DNA from: Aeromonas dhakensis
Lineage (GTDB): Bacteria > Pseudomonadota > Gammaproteobacteria > Enterobacterales > Aeromonadaceae
DNA: 64,000 nt
Reading direction: 5' to 3'
Assembly: GCF_000820305.1 (NCBI RefSeq)
Contig: NZ_CDBH01000029.1
Location: 62,001 to 126,000 of the forward strand
Positions 1-8,400 of the stretch are shown here, one piece after another. The notes below the pieces were generated by a model. That model was not told the origin of the DNA. It searched no databases and saw nothing but the letters and a program-made list of their open reading frames with translations. Made by a program: the position numbers and the translations under genes. Every line of letters begins with the position of its first letter. Within the stretch, counting starts at the first letter, position 1.

Positions 1-82
1 GCAGTTGTGGAGCCAGCTGGTCAAGCTGGTGGACGTCTCCCGGGTCGATGCACTGGAACAGCAACCCCGGATCAGAGCTTAA
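1..82 (+). CDS. ilvM: Acetolactate synthase small subunit, C-terminal end (partial)
   Basis: Only the last 26 codons are present, in the frame starting at base 2 and ending in TAA at 80-82. The residues (KLVDVSRVD...QQPRIRA) resemble the C-terminus of the IlvM regulatory subunit of acetohydroxyacid synthase II. The position directly before ilvE matches the conserved ilvGMEDA order. The stop codon overlaps the AAGGAG ribosome binding site of ilvE, so translation of the two is probably coupled. The assignment rests mainly on gene order because the fragment is short. Confidence 0.75.
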   Translation, partial: QLWSQLVKLVDVSRVDALEQQPRIRA

Positions 83-94
83 GGAGCCAAGCCA

Positions 95-1039
95 ATGTCA
101 CAGCCTTCCCAATCCGCCACTCATCCCCAATACATCTGGTTCAACGGCAAACTGGTGCCCTGGCAGGATGCCCAGGTGCACGTGATGAGCCACGCCCTGC
201 ACTACGGCTCCTCGGTGTTTGAGGGGGTTCGCGCCTACGACACCCCCAAGGGGACCTGCATCTTCCGTTTGCAGGAGCACACCCGCCGCCTGTTCGACTC
301 CGCCAAGATCTACTGGATGGAGGTCCCCTACAACGAGGCCGACGTGAATGAAGCCTGCCGCACCGTGGTGCGCGAAAATGGCCTGAAGAGCGGCTACCTG
401 CGCCCGCTGGCTTTCATCGGTAACGTGGGCCTTGGCCTGCATCCTCCCAAGGATGCCAAGGCCGACGTGATCGTTGCGGCCATTCCCTGGGGCGCCTATC
501 TGGGGGAAGAGGGGCTGAAGAACGGGGTGGATGTGTGCGTCACCTCCTGGAACCGGCTCGCCCCCAACACCATTCCCACCGGTGCCAAGGCGGGTGGCAA
601 CTATCTCTCCTCCCAGCTGATCAGCCGCGAGGCCAAGCGTAACGGCTTCGCCGAGGGGCTAGCGCTGGACGTGAACGGCTACCTGAGCGAAGGGGCGGGG
701 GAGAACCTGTTCCTGGTGAAGAACGGCGTGCTGTTTACCCCGCCCGCCACCGCCGCCATCCTGCCCGGCATCACCCGCGACACCATCATGACGCTGGCCC
801 GCGATCTGGGTTACGAGGTGCGCGAGCAGGCGCTGCCCCGTGAGGCCCTCTATGTGGCAGACGAGATCTTCATGACCGGCACCGCCGCTGAAGTGACCCC
901 GGTGCGCTCCGTCGATCGGATGCAGGTGGGCGCCGGTTGCCGCGGCCCGGTGACCGAGCAGCTGCAGAACGCCTTCTTCGGCCTGTTCAACGGCCAGACC
1001 GAAGACAAGTGGGGCTGGCTGACGCCAGTCAACGACTGA
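95..1039 (+). CDS. ilvE: Branched-chain amino acid aminotransferase
   Basis: A 314-residue PLP fold type IV aminotransferase that interconverts branched-chain 2-oxo acids with valine, leucine and isoleucine in the cytoplasm. Visible marks are the N-terminal [13 protein letters not shown] motif (about residues 36-48), the PLP lysine in [10 protein letters not shown] (Lys165), and the [10 protein letters not shown] and GITRDTIM segments that bind the cofactor phosphate. Length is normal for the family. ATG at 95 is preceded by AAGGAG with good spacing. It is second in an ilvM-ilvE-ilvD-ilvA order typical of enterobacteria, Vibrio and Aeromonas. Confidence 0.97.
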   Translation: MSQPSQSATHPQYIWFNGKLVPWQDAQVHVMSHALHYGSSVFEGVRAYDTPKGTCIFRLQEHTRRLFDSAKIYWMEVPYNEADVNEACRTVVRENGLKSGYLRPLAFIGNVGLGLHPPKDAKADVIVAAIPWGAYLGEEGLKNGVDVCVTSWNRLAPNTIPTGAKAGGNYLSSQLISREAKRNGFAEGLALDVNGYLSEGAGENLFLVKNGVLFTPPATAAILPGITRDTIMTLARDLGYEVREQALPREALYVADEIFMTGTAAEVTPVRSVDRMQVGAGCRGPVTEQLQNAFFGLFNGQTEDKWGWLTPVND

Positions 1040-1046
1040 TGAGAGA

Positions 1047-1102
1047 GGGGAGGCGCTGTGCCTCCCCGAGTCGCTTCCGGTCAGGGCACTGCGCTGTGCC
1101 CT
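1047..1102 (+). promoter_or_regulatory. Two tandem hairpins in the ilvE-ilvD gap
   Basis: The 145-base ilvE-ilvD gap holds two perfect stem-loops: GGGGAGGC/GCCTCCCC (1047-1054 with 1060-1067) and AGGGCAC/GTGCCCT (1083-1089 with 1096-1102). Neither is followed at once by a T run, so they are not classical terminators. They could act as mRNA processing or stability elements or as partial attenuators between operon segments. The role is inferred; only the stems are seen. Confidence 0.4.
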
Positions 1103-1184
1103 CACCAGGATCGATTCCCGATCCGAGAGTCACTTTTTCATTTCCAAAGATAATGAGCCCGCTGGGCATTCAGGGAGTAGAGAC

Positions 1185-3026
1185 ATGCCGAAGTTGAGAT
1201 CCGCCACCACCACCCACGGACGTAACATGGCCGGGGCCCGCGCCCTCTGGCGCGCCACCGGCATGACCGATCAGGATTTCGGCAAGCCCATCATCGCCGT
1301 GGTCAACTCCTTCACCCAGTTCGTGCCGGGTCACGTCCACCTCAAGGATCTGGGCCAGCTGGTGGCGCGCGAGATCGAAGCCGCCGGCGGCGTCGCCAAG
1401 GAGTTCAACACCATCGCCGTGGATGACGGCATCGCCATGGGCCACGGTGGCATGCTCTACTCCCTGCCGTCGCGCGAGCTGATTGCCGACTCGGTGGAGT
1501 ACATGGTCAACGCCCACTGTGCCGATGCCATGGTCTGCATCTCCAACTGCGACAAGATCACCCCGGGGATGCTGATGGCCGCCCTGCGCATCAACATCCC
1601 GGTGATCTTCGTCTCCGGCGGCCCCATGGAAGCGGGCAAGACCAAGCTCTCTGATCAGATCATCAAGCTGGATCTGGTGGACGCCATGATCCAGGGCGCC
1701 GACCCCAAGGTCTCCGATGCCCAGAGTGAACAGGTGGAGCGCAGCGCCTGTCCCACCTGCGGCTCCTGCTCCGGCATGTTTACCGCCAACTCCATGAACT
1801 GCCTGACCGAGGCCCTGGGCCTCTCCCAGCCGGGCAACGGTTCGCTGCTGGCGACCCATGCCGATCGCGAGCAACTGTTCAAGCTGGCGGGCCAGCGTAT
1901 CGTGACCCTGGCCAAGCGCTGGTATGAACAAGATGATGCGAGTGCCCTGCCGCGCAATATCACCACCAAGGCGGCGTTCGAGAATGCCATGGCGCTCGAC
2001 ATCGCCATGGGCGGCTCCACCAATACCGTGTTGCACCTGCTGGCGGCGGCCCAGGAGGCGGGCGTCGACTTCACCATGGCCGACATTGACCGCATGTCGC
2101 GCAAGGTGCCCCAGCTGTGCAAGGTGGCGCCCTCCACCCAGAAGTACCACATGGAAGACGTGCACCGCGCCGGCGGCGTCATCGCCATCCTGGGCCAGCT
2201 GGAGAAGGCGGGTCTGGTGCACGGCGATGCCCGCAACGTGCTGGGTACCTCGCTGGTGGAGCTGCTGGCCGAGTATGACGTCAGCCGTCAGCCGAGCCAG
2301 GAGGTGGTGGACTTCTACCGCGCCGGCCCGGCCGGCATCCGCACCACCAAGGCGTTCAGCCAGGATTGCCGCTGGCCGGAGCTGGATCTGGACCGCGCCG
2401 AGGGTTGCATCCGCTCGCTGGACAATGCCTACAGCCTGGAAGGGGGCCTGGCCGTGCTCGCCGGCAACCTGGCGCTTAACGGCGCCATCGTCAAGACCGC
2501 CGGGGTGGACGAGGAGAACCTCACCTTCCGTGGCCCGGCCCGGGTATTCGAGAGCCAGGACACGGCGGTCGCCGGCATTCTGGACGGCACCGTGAAAGCG
2601 GGTGAAGTGGTGGTGATCCGCTACGAGGGCCCGAAAGGGGGCCCCGGCATGCAGGAGATGCTCTACCCCACCACCTATCTGAAATCCATGGGTCTCGGCA
2701 AGGCGTGTGCGCTGATCACCGACGGCCGCTTCTCCGGTGGCACCTCGGGCCTCTCCATCGGTCACGTCTCACCGGAGGCGGCCTCTGGCGGCACTATCGG
2801 TCTGGTGGAGGACGGCGACATCATCAACATCGACATCCCGGCTCGCAGCATGGTGCTGGAGGTGGCCGACAGCGTGCTGGCCGCCCGCCGCGTCGCCGTC
2901 GAAGCGCGCGGCTGGAAGCCGCTCGATCGCCAGCGTCAGGTATCCTTTGCCCTGCGCGCCTACGCCATGTTCGCCACCAGCGCCGATAAAGGTGCGGTGC
3001 GCGATCGCACCCTGTTGGGGGAATAA
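1185..3026 (+). CDS. ilvD: Dihydroxy-acid dehydratase
   Basis: A 613-residue IlvD/Edd-family iron-sulfur dehydratase that converts 2,3-dihydroxy-isovalerate and 2,3-dihydroxy-3-methylvalerate to the 2-oxo acids. The cluster-binding cysteines are recognisable in [12 protein letters not shown] (near residue 122) and [11 protein letters not shown] (near residue 195); the C-terminal [20 protein letters not shown] signature is present. It starts [20 protein letters not shown], as in E. coli IlvD, and length is normal. It lies between ilvE and ilvA. Its final 16 codons are repeated in degenerate form just downstream (3077-3127). Confidence 0.97.
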   Translation: MPKLRSATTTHGRNMAGARALWRATGMTDQDFGKPIIAVVNSFTQFVPGHVHLKDLGQLVAREIEAAGGVAKEFNTIAVDDGIAMGHGGMLYSLPSRELIADSVEYMVNAHCADAMVCISNCDKITPGMLMAALRINIPVIFVSGGPMEAGKTKLSDQIIKLDLVDAMIQGADPKVSDAQSEQVERSACPTCGSCSGMFTANSMNCLTEALGLSQPGNGSLLATHADREQLFKLAGQRIVTLAKRWYEQDDASALPRNITTKAAFENAMALDIAMGGSTNTVLHLLAAAQEAGVDFTMADIDRMSRKVPQLCKVAPSTQKYHMEDVHRAGGVIAILGQLEKAGLVHGDARNVLGTSLVELLAEYDVSRQPSQEVVDFYRAGPAGIRTTKAFSQDCRWPELDLDRAEGCIRSLDNAYSLEGGLAVLAGNLALNGAIVKTAGVDEENLTFRGPARVFESQDTAVAGILDGTVKAGEVVVIRYEGPKGGPGMQEMLYPTTYLKSMGLGKACALITDGRFSGGTSGLSIGHVSPEAASGGTIGLVEDGDIINIDIPARSMVLEVADSVLAARRVAVEARGWKPLDRQRQVSFALRAYAMFATSADKGAVRDRTLLGE

Positions 3027-3028
3027 AG

Positions 3029-3127
3029 ATGAATTCCAATATGAACTATGAGCAGTCGACCCGACGGGTCGGTCTTTGCGCCGACAAAGGGTTGATGTGG
3101 CGCGATCGCTCGATGCTGGGGGAATAA
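3029..3127 (+). pseudogene. 32-aa ORF carrying a degenerate copy of the ilvD tail
   Basis: An ATG ORF of 32 residues lies between ilvD and ilvA. Its last 16 residues (CADKGLMWRDRSMLGE) align with the end of IlvD ([15 protein letters not shown]), and at DNA level the segments 2979-3026 and 3077-3127 are clearly related, including the shared GGGGGAATAA that supplies a ribosome binding site to the next start. It is best read as a relic of a local duplication of the ilvD 3' end, possibly kept because it provides the ilvA ribosome binding site. A translated leader for ilvA is also possible. No known family is recognised for its N-terminal half. Confidence 0.5.
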
Positions 3128-3130
3128 CTC

Positions 3131-4651
3131 ATGGTCTCTGCGGCGGATTATCTACGCAAGGTGCTGCTCTCCCCCGTCTACGAGGCGGCGCGGGTCACCC
3201 CCTTGCAAACCCTGAAAAAACTCTCCGAGCGGCTCGGCAATCACGTCAGCCTGAAGCGGGAGGATCTGCAACCGGTCCACTCCTTCAAGCTGCGCGGCGC
3301 CTATCACAAGATCGCCACCCTGACCCAGGAGCAGAAGGAGCGCGGCGTCATCGCCGCCTCTGCCGGCAACCACGCCCAGGGGGTCGCCCTGTCGGCCGCC
3401 AGGCTCGGCATCAAGGCGATCATCGTGATGCCCAAGACCACGCCGGACATCAAGATCGATGCGGTTCGCCGCCAGGGCGGCAACGTGCTGCTGTTTGGTA
3501 ACAGCTTCGACGAGGCCTACGGCGAGAGCCGCCGTCTCGCCGAGTTGGAGGGCTACACCCTGATCCCGCCGTTTGACGACGTCGAGGTGATCGCCGGGCA
3601 GGGCACCATCGGCAAGGAGCTGCTGGAGCAGGATACCCATCTCACCCACGTCTTTGTGCCGGTGGGGGGCGGCGGGCTGGCCGCCGGGGTGGCGGTCTAC
3701 ATCAAACAGCTGCTGCCGGATGTGAAGGTGATCGGGGTGGAGGCGGAGGGCTCCGCCTCCCTCAAGGCTGCGCTGGCGGCCGGCGAGCCGGTCAATCTGG
3801 AGCGAGTCTCGCTGTTTGCGGACGGGGTGGCGGTCAAGCGCATCGGCGAGGAGACCTTTCGCCTCTGCAACCAGTATCTGGACGAGGTGGTGACCGTCTC
3901 CAACGACCAGATCTGCGCCGCGCTCAAAGACATCTTCGACGACTGCCGCGCCATTGCCGAGCCGTCGGGGGCCCTGTCGCTGGCGGGCCTCAAGGCCTAC
4001 AGCGAGCGGGAGCAGGTCAAGGGTGGCCGGATGGCGGCCATTTTGTCCGGCGCCAACGTCAACTTCCACAGCCTGCGCTACGTGTCGGAGCGCTGCGAGA
4101 TCGGCGAGAAGCGCGAGGGCATGCTGGCGGTGACCATCCCCGAGCGCAAGGGGGCCTTCCTCGACTTCTGCCGTCAGCTGGGGCCGCGCATGGTGACCGA
4201 GTTCAACTATCGCTACGCCGATGCCGAGCAGGCGTCGCTGTTCGTCTCGGTGCGCCTCACCGGCGGTGACGAGGAGCTGGGCCAGATCATCGATCAGCTC
4301 GGCGGCAATGGCTATCCGGTGGTCAACATGACCGAGAGCGAGCTGGCCAAGAACCACGTGCGTTACATGATTGGCGGCCGCCCTGCCCGGCCCCTCGGTG
4401 AACGTCTCTACAGCTTCAAGTTTCCGGAGCAGCCTGGCGCTTTGATGCGCTTTCTGGAGACCCTGGGTTGTCGCTGGAACATCAGCCTGTTCCACTACCG
4501 CAACCACGGTGCCGACTACGGCCGGGTGCTCTGCGCCTTCGAGCTGCCGGACGAGGACGTGGCCGCCTTCCACGACTACCTGCACGAGATTGGTTACGGC
4601 TGGAAAGAGGTGAGCGACGACCCCGCCTACCGGCTGTTTCTGGCCAGCTAG
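3131..4651 (+). CDS. ilvA: Threonine ammonia-lyase, biosynthetic
   Basis: A 506-residue PLP enzyme that deaminates threonine to 2-oxobutyrate, the first committed step of isoleucine synthesis. The PLP lysine lies in HSFKLRGAYHK (Lys53) and the phosphate-binding glycine loop is GGGGLAAGV (near residue 181). From about residue 330 there are two ACT-like regulatory repeats, the arrangement of the isoleucine-inhibited biosynthetic enzyme rather than the short catabolic TdcB. The start follows GGGGGA with about 8 bases of spacing. It is the last gene of the ilv operon, followed by a terminator. Confidence 0.96.
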   Translation: MVSAADYLRKVLLSPVYEAARVTPLQTLKKLSERLGNHVSLKREDLQPVHSFKLRGAYHKIATLTQEQKERGVIAASAGNHAQGVALSAARLGIKAIIVMPKTTPDIKIDAVRRQGGNVLLFGNSFDEAYGESRRLAELEGYTLIPPFDDVEVIAGQGTIGKELLEQDTHLTHVFVPVGGGGLAAGVAVYIKQLLPDVKVIGVEAEGSASLKAALAAGEPVNLERVSLFADGVAVKRIGEETFRLCNQYLDEVVTVSNDQICAALKDIFDDCRAIAEPSGALSLAGLKAYSEREQVKGGRMAAILSGANVNFHSLRYVSERCEIGEKREGMLAVTIPERKGAFLDFCRQLGPRMVTEFNYRYADAEQASLFVSVRLTGGDEELGQIIDQLGGNGYPVVNMTESELAKNHVRYMIGGRPARPLGERLYSFKFPEQPGALMRFLETLGCRWNISLFHYRNHGADYGRVLCAFELPDEDVAAFHDYLHEIGYGWKEVSDDPAYRLFLAS

Positions 4652-4668
4652 GTGCGTTGCAAACAACA

Positions 4669-4696
4669 AGAGGGAGGCCATCGGCCTCCCTTTTTC
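4669..4696 (+). terminator. Rho-independent terminator after ilvA
   Basis: GAGGGAGGCC/GGCCTCCC-type stem with a four-base loop followed by a run of T, 18 bases after the ilvA stop. It closes the ilv operon. Confidence 0.85.
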
Positions 4697-4896
4697 ATGG
4701 CGCTGCCGGCGCACCCGCGGATACACCTGCATGGGGCGTTTTGCGGTCGGGAATGCCGGGCGCTTCACACTCTTGAGTCCCAAGTCATTTGAGGCTGACA
4801 ACAGATGGGATAACCTGATGGGCGGGGCCGGGTTTGCCCCATCAGGGAAGAGAGGCGCAAGAGCGCCCATCACGACTCATTGCAGAGGCTTTTACC

Positions 4897-6003
4897 ATGA
4901 ACAAATCGATACTTGCCGTGCTGGTCAGCGGCCTGCTCGTCAGCGGGGCCGTGCAGGCTGCCGCTCAGGACAACACCTGGTACGTCGGCGGCAAGGCCGG
5001 CTGGTCCAAGTTTTTCGACGTGGATCAGAAGCAGGTCGTCTCCGACACCCTGGGGGCGTTGCAAAACACCAGCACCAGCAAGGATACGCTCGGGCTGGGC
5101 GCTTTTGCAGGCTATCAGCTCAACCCCAACCTGGGCTTCGAATTCGGCTATGACTGGTTCGGCAAGTACACCTCGTCCGGCGAATTGAGCGGGGTGAGGG
5201 TGGAAGGGGAAGCCAAGAGCCAGATGATCCAGACCACCATGAAGATAGGGTTCCCGGTCAACGATGCGCTGGATCTCTATGGCCGGATCGGCGGTGGCTA
5301 CGCCTGGACCAACAGCGAACTGTCGGCCCAGACGGCCACTGACTTCATCAAGGATACCGGCAACAAGCATGGCGCCGTGTTCGTCGGGGCGCTGGGGGCC
5401 GAATACGCCATCGACCGTGACTGGGCCGCCCGCCTCGAATACCAGTACACCACCCCGCTCGGGGATACCTCCCTCGATCGTTCCGGCATCGAGATGGACA
5501 ACGGCCTGCTGGCCTTCGCCATGCTCTATCGCTTCGGCCAGCAGGGCGGCGACGTGGCGGCGCCCACGCCGGCCCCGGCGGCGACACCTGCTCCCGCGGT
5601 GGTGGTGGTGCCCAAGACCTTCAGTCTGAGCTCGGACGTGCTGTTCGAGTTCAACAAGGCGACCCTGAAGCCGGCTGCCAGCCAGGCGCTCGACGCCCTG
5701 TTCAACCAGATAGTGGCGGCCAATCCGAAAGACGGGGTGGCGACCGTGATAGGCCACACCGATCGCATCGGCTCCGATGCCTACAACCAGGCGCTCTCCG
5801 AGCAGCGCGCCCGTAGCGTCGCCGACTACCTGATTGCGAAGGGGCTGTTTGCCGACAAGGTGCGGGTCGAGGGGCGTGGCAAGTCCTCACCGGTCACCGG
5901 CAACAACTGCAGCAGCGGCTCCAGACCGGCGCTGATCGCCTGCCTGGCACCGGATCGGCGGGTGGAAGTGCGACTGGAGGGGGTCTCCCAGCAGGCGCAA
6001 TGA
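4897..6003 (+). CDS. OmpA-family outer membrane porin
   Basis: A 368-residue outer membrane protein. Residues 1-22 form a signal peptide ending near VQAAA. An eight-stranded OmpA beta-barrel follows (NTWYVGGKAGWSKF to MLYRFG), then an Ala-Pro hinge (about 235-255), then a peptidoglycan-binding OmpA domain with VLFEFNKATLKP, GHTDRIGSDAYNQALSEQRA and the RVEGRGKSSP block. Two cysteines near the C-terminus (NNC and ALIAC) match the OmpA disulfide. ATG at 4897 was chosen because it begins the signal peptide; upstream in-frame codons look non-coding. The gene stands alone between terminators. Aeromonas carries several OmpA paralogs, so no symbol is given. Confidence 0.92.
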   Translation: MNKSILAVLVSGLLVSGAVQAAAQDNTWYVGGKAGWSKFFDVDQKQVVSDTLGALQNTSTSKDTLGLGAFAGYQLNPNLGFEFGYDWFGKYTSSGELSGVRVEGEAKSQMIQTTMKIGFPVNDALDLYGRIGGGYAWTNSELSAQTATDFIKDTGNKHGAVFVGALGAEYAIDRDWAARLEYQYTTPLGDTSLDRSGIEMDNGLLAFAMLYRFGQQGGDVAAPTPAPAATPAPAVVVVPKTFSLSSDVLFEFNKATLKPAASQALDALFNQIVAANPKDGVATVIGHTDRIGSDAYNQALSEQRARSVADYLIAKGLFADKVRVEGRGKSSPVTGNNCSSGSRPALIACLAPDRRVEVRLEGVSQQAQ

Positions 6004-6022
6004 CCAGGGTGTCAGCATGAAC

Positions 6023-6055
6023 GACGAGGGAGGTCCAGGCCTCCCTCGTCTGTTT
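6023..6055. terminator. Terminator between convergent OmpA and HPP genes
   Basis: Long stem GACGAGGGAGG.CC / GG.CCTCCCTCGTC followed by TGTTT, 20 bases after the OmpA stop. It lies between convergent genes and could serve both. Confidence 0.75.
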
Positions 6056-6509
6056 AGCCGGTACCAAGCCGTCGCTGCCATTTGACCCGCTGGAAGCCGT
6101 AGCCCAGCAGGATCAGCAGCAGGGCGCCGGGCAGCACCGTGTGCCACAGAAAGGGCCACTGTTGCCCCGTCATCAACACCAGCAGGGGGTTGGCGCCGGC
6201 GGGCGGGTGGATCAGATCCAGCCCCTGCATCAGCGCGATGGCCAGCCCCACGCCCAGGGCCAGTTGCAGCTCCAGCGGCAGGGGCAGCTCCTGTACCAGC
6301 AAGCCGACGGTGGCCGTCAGCAGATGTCCGCCAAGCACATTCCACGGCCGTGCCAGCGGGCTCGCCGGCAGGGAAAACAGCAGCACGCAGCTGGCCCCGA
6401 AGGGCGCCATGATCAGGGCGGCATGCCAGCTGATGTTCAACCAGCCCAGCACACCTATCGCCAGTGCCGCCCCCACTCCTGCCCACAAGGGGCCATACCA
6501 TCTCGTCAT
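6054..6509 (-). CDS. HPP family integral membrane protein
   Basis: A 151-residue protein with four predicted hydrophobic segments and the diagnostic IHPPAGANP motif (near residue 100) of the HPP family, inner membrane proteins sometimes linked to nitrite or small-ion movement. ATG at 6509 lies 7 bases after AAGGA; a GTG one codon upstream is possible but its spacing is poor. It is divergent from a TetR-type regulator, with an inverted repeat between them, so it is likely a target of that regulator. The substrate cannot be read from the sequence. Confidence 0.85.
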   Translation of the reverse strand: MTRWYGPLWAGVGAALAIGVLGWLNISWHAALIMAPFGASCVLLFSLPASPLARPWNVLGGHLLTATVGLLVQELPLPLELQLALGVGLAIALMQGLDLIHPPAGANPLLVLMTGQQWPFLWHTVLPGALLLILLGYGFQRVKWQRRLGTG

Positions 6510-6553
6510 CACGGTTTCCTTCTTGGTTTGTCAGCCGTGATTAGGCACATTAG

Positions 6554-6571
6554 GTAGACAGATCGGTGTAC
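6554..6571. promoter_or_regulatory. Putative TetR operator
   Basis: Imperfect 18-base inverted repeat GTAGACAGA/TCGGTGTAC, with 7 of 9 positions symmetric, in the short gap between the divergent HPP and TetR genes. Position and symmetry suit an autoregulatory TetR-family site; binding is inferred. Confidence 0.45.
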
Positions 6572-6589
6572 TTCAAGGGGAAAAACGCG

Positions 6590-7144
6590 ATGAGCGAAAA
6601 ACGGCAGCAGCTGATGGAGACGGCCTACCGTCTGTTCAACCGCCATGGTTTTCACGCCACCGGCATCGATCGCATCTGGGCGGAGGCCGGCAGCACCAAG
6701 CGCACCCTCTACCGCCATTTTCCCACCAAGGATGCCCTGATCGAGGAGGTGCTGCAGTCCCGCGAGCGGGAGTTTTTCGCCCTGCTGGAAGCGCGTCTGC
6801 AGGGACAGGAAGGGCGGGAGAGCCGTCTGCACGCTCTGTTCGACGGCTTCGGGGAGTGGTTTGGCCGCAGCGACTTCTATGGCTGCAACTTCATCAACGC
6901 CAGCGCCGAGTTTGCCGATCCCCGTCACCCGGTTCGCAAGCTGGTGGTGGCGCACAAGCAGGCGCTGCTGGACTGGGTCAGCACCAGGCTCGATTGCCAC
7001 GAGGCACAAGCCACCGGCATCTGCCTGTTGTTGGAGGGGGCCGTGGTGATGGCGCACAGCTATCAGCAACCGCTGGCACTGGTGCAGGCAAGGTCGCTGG
7101 CATTGGCGCTGTTATGCGCCGACGGCGAGGCGTCTGCCGGCTGA
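6590..7144 (+). CDS. TetR/AcrR family transcriptional regulator
   Basis: A 184-residue regulator with an N-terminal TetR helix-turn-helix (LMETAYRLFNRHGFHATGID through TLYRHFPTKDAL, about residues 8-50) and a C-terminal ligand domain of the YcdC/AcrR type containing FYGCNFINASAEF. ATG at 6590 follows AAGGGG by about 9 bases and is preferred to the upstream in-frame GTG at 6566. It is transcribed away from the HPP gene across a candidate operator, so it probably represses itself and that gene. The ligand is unknown. Confidence 0.9.
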   Translation: MSEKRQQLMETAYRLFNRHGFHATGIDRIWAEAGSTKRTLYRHFPTKDALIEEVLQSREREFFALLEARLQGQEGRESRLHALFDGFGEWFGRSDFYGCNFINASAEFADPRHPVRKLVVAHKQALLDWVSTRLDCHEAQATGICLLLEGAVVMAHSYQQPLALVQARSLALALLCADGEASAG

Positions 7145-7160
7145 TATAGCCAATCGGTGT

Positions 7161-7188
7161 TAAGCCCGCCCCGGCCGCTGGTCGATAA
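7161..7188 (+). promoter_or_regulatory. Possible sigma-28 (FliA) type promoter
   Basis: GTCGATAA at 7181-7188 matches the flagellar sigma-28 -10 element GCCGATAA at 7 of 8 positions. The upstream TAAG at 7161-7164 is only a weak -35 match. It lies 33 bases before the 7221 start. Low-confidence call, supported by a better version before the 17889 gene. Confidence 0.3.
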
Positions 7189-7220
7189 CTGACCAGATGT
7201 ATGGCGCCGAGGGCGAAGAT

Positions 7221-8321
7221 ATGCGCATCGATCACTACGACCTCCAGGGGGAGGTGCAATACCAGCAGCAACAGGCCCAGGCCCGCAAGGTGCGCCGGCT
7301 CGGCCCCGTGCCGCCAGCCAGCCAGGTGCAGTCCCCTGCCACGGCGCCGGCGGACTCTGCACCCGTTGCTGCCAGCGGCAGCCAGCTCACCTTCACCCGC
7401 AGCAGCCTGCTGACGCTGCAGATGGCCAGCCGCAGCGCCGCCGGTGCGGTTCAGAGCGCTCCTGAACCGGCGTCGGCCAAGTCCACCGAGACCGGCAAGA
7501 GCGAACAGGATGGCATCCCTAACGACGGGCTCGACAATCGTCAGCGGCTCATCAAGCTGATGATCGAAGCCATGCTGGGCCACAAGATAGAGTTGCCGGA
7601 GCCCATCAAGCCGGCCGAGCAGGGCGCGGAGGGGGTGAGTACCCCGACGGGTGAGGGGACCCAGCCTGCTGCCGAGCCGGATCAGCTGGTGGAGGTGACC
7701 GACAGCCTGCTGCAAAAAGAGCAGCTCAACGTGGTGGCGGCGGCGAACTTGCAGACCCAGGATGGCCAGACCCTGCAGCTGGATCTGGGCTTTGTGCTGG
7801 ACTGGCGCCAGCTCGACATCAGCCAGCGCCGCACCACCCTCAATGCCTTAAAGGATCCGCTGGTGCTCAGCCTGGACGGCAAGATAGCCGGCCTGACCGA
7901 CGCCCGGGTCAATTTCGACCTCGATCAGGATGGCAAGGCCGACAGCCTGCCCGGCCTGAGTGAAGGGAGCGGCTTCGTGGCGCTGGATCGCAACGGCAAC
8001 GGCACCATAGATGACGGCGGCGAGCTGTTCGGGGCCCGCTCCGGCAACGGGTTTGGCGAGCTGGCGACCCTGGATGAGGATGGCAACGGTGTGCTGGACG
8101 AGCGGGACAGCCAGTTCTCGGCGCTGCAGTTCTGGCAGCCGGACCAGTCACCCATCGCCCTGGTGGAGCTGGGGATCGGTGCCATCCTGCTGCATCCCCT
8201 CGACACCCCCTTCAACCATCTGGGGGAAAGCGGCAATCAGGGGGTGCTGCGTCAGTCCGGCCTCTATGTGACCGAGCAGGGCAAGGGAGGCTGGGTGCAG
8301 CAGGTCGACCTGCGAGTCTGA
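7221..8321 (+). CDS. Uncharacterised protein with EF-hand-like calcium loops
   Basis: A 366-residue protein without signal peptide. The first 180 residues are Gln/Ala/Pro-rich and low in complexity. A middle section (LNVVAAANLQTQDGQTLQLD) looks beta-rich. Near residues 232-290 are three acidic loops of calcium-binding type: DLDQDGKAD, DRNGNGTIDDGGE and DEDGNGVLDERD, spaced as in dockerin/EF-hand-like repeats. ATG at 7221 (MRIDHYDLQGE) is chosen because a similar M-x-ID start opens the unrelated-looking 17889 protein; ATG at 7197 is an alternative. I do not recognise a named family. Calcium binding is inferred from the loops. Confidence 0.75.
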   Translation: MRIDHYDLQGEVQYQQQQAQARKVRRLGPVPPASQVQSPATAPADSAPVAASGSQLTFTRSSLLTLQMASRSAAGAVQSAPEPASAKSTETGKSEQDGIPNDGLDNRQRLIKLMIEAMLGHKIELPEPIKPAEQGAEGVSTPTGEGTQPAAEPDQLVEVTDSLLQKEQLNVVAAANLQTQDGQTLQLDLGFVLDWRQLDISQRRTTLNALKDPLVLSLDGKIAGLTDARVNFDLDQDGKADSLPGLSEGSGFVALDRNGNGTIDDGGELFGARSGNGFGELATLDEDGNGVLDERDSQFSALQFWQPDQSPIALVELGIGAILLHPLDTPFNHLGESGNQGVLRQSGLYVTEQGKGGWVQQVDLRV

Positions 8322-8400
8322 ACCCTGCACCCGCATGGTAAACCCGGTCGCTGACGTTGCACGTTGGCGACCGCTTCACCCTCAGCAACCAGCACCTGAC

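Noticed and set aside
1170..2765. 531-codon minus-strand ORF opposite ilvD
   Set aside because: Low-complexity Gly/His/Ala-rich shadow of a conserved gene.
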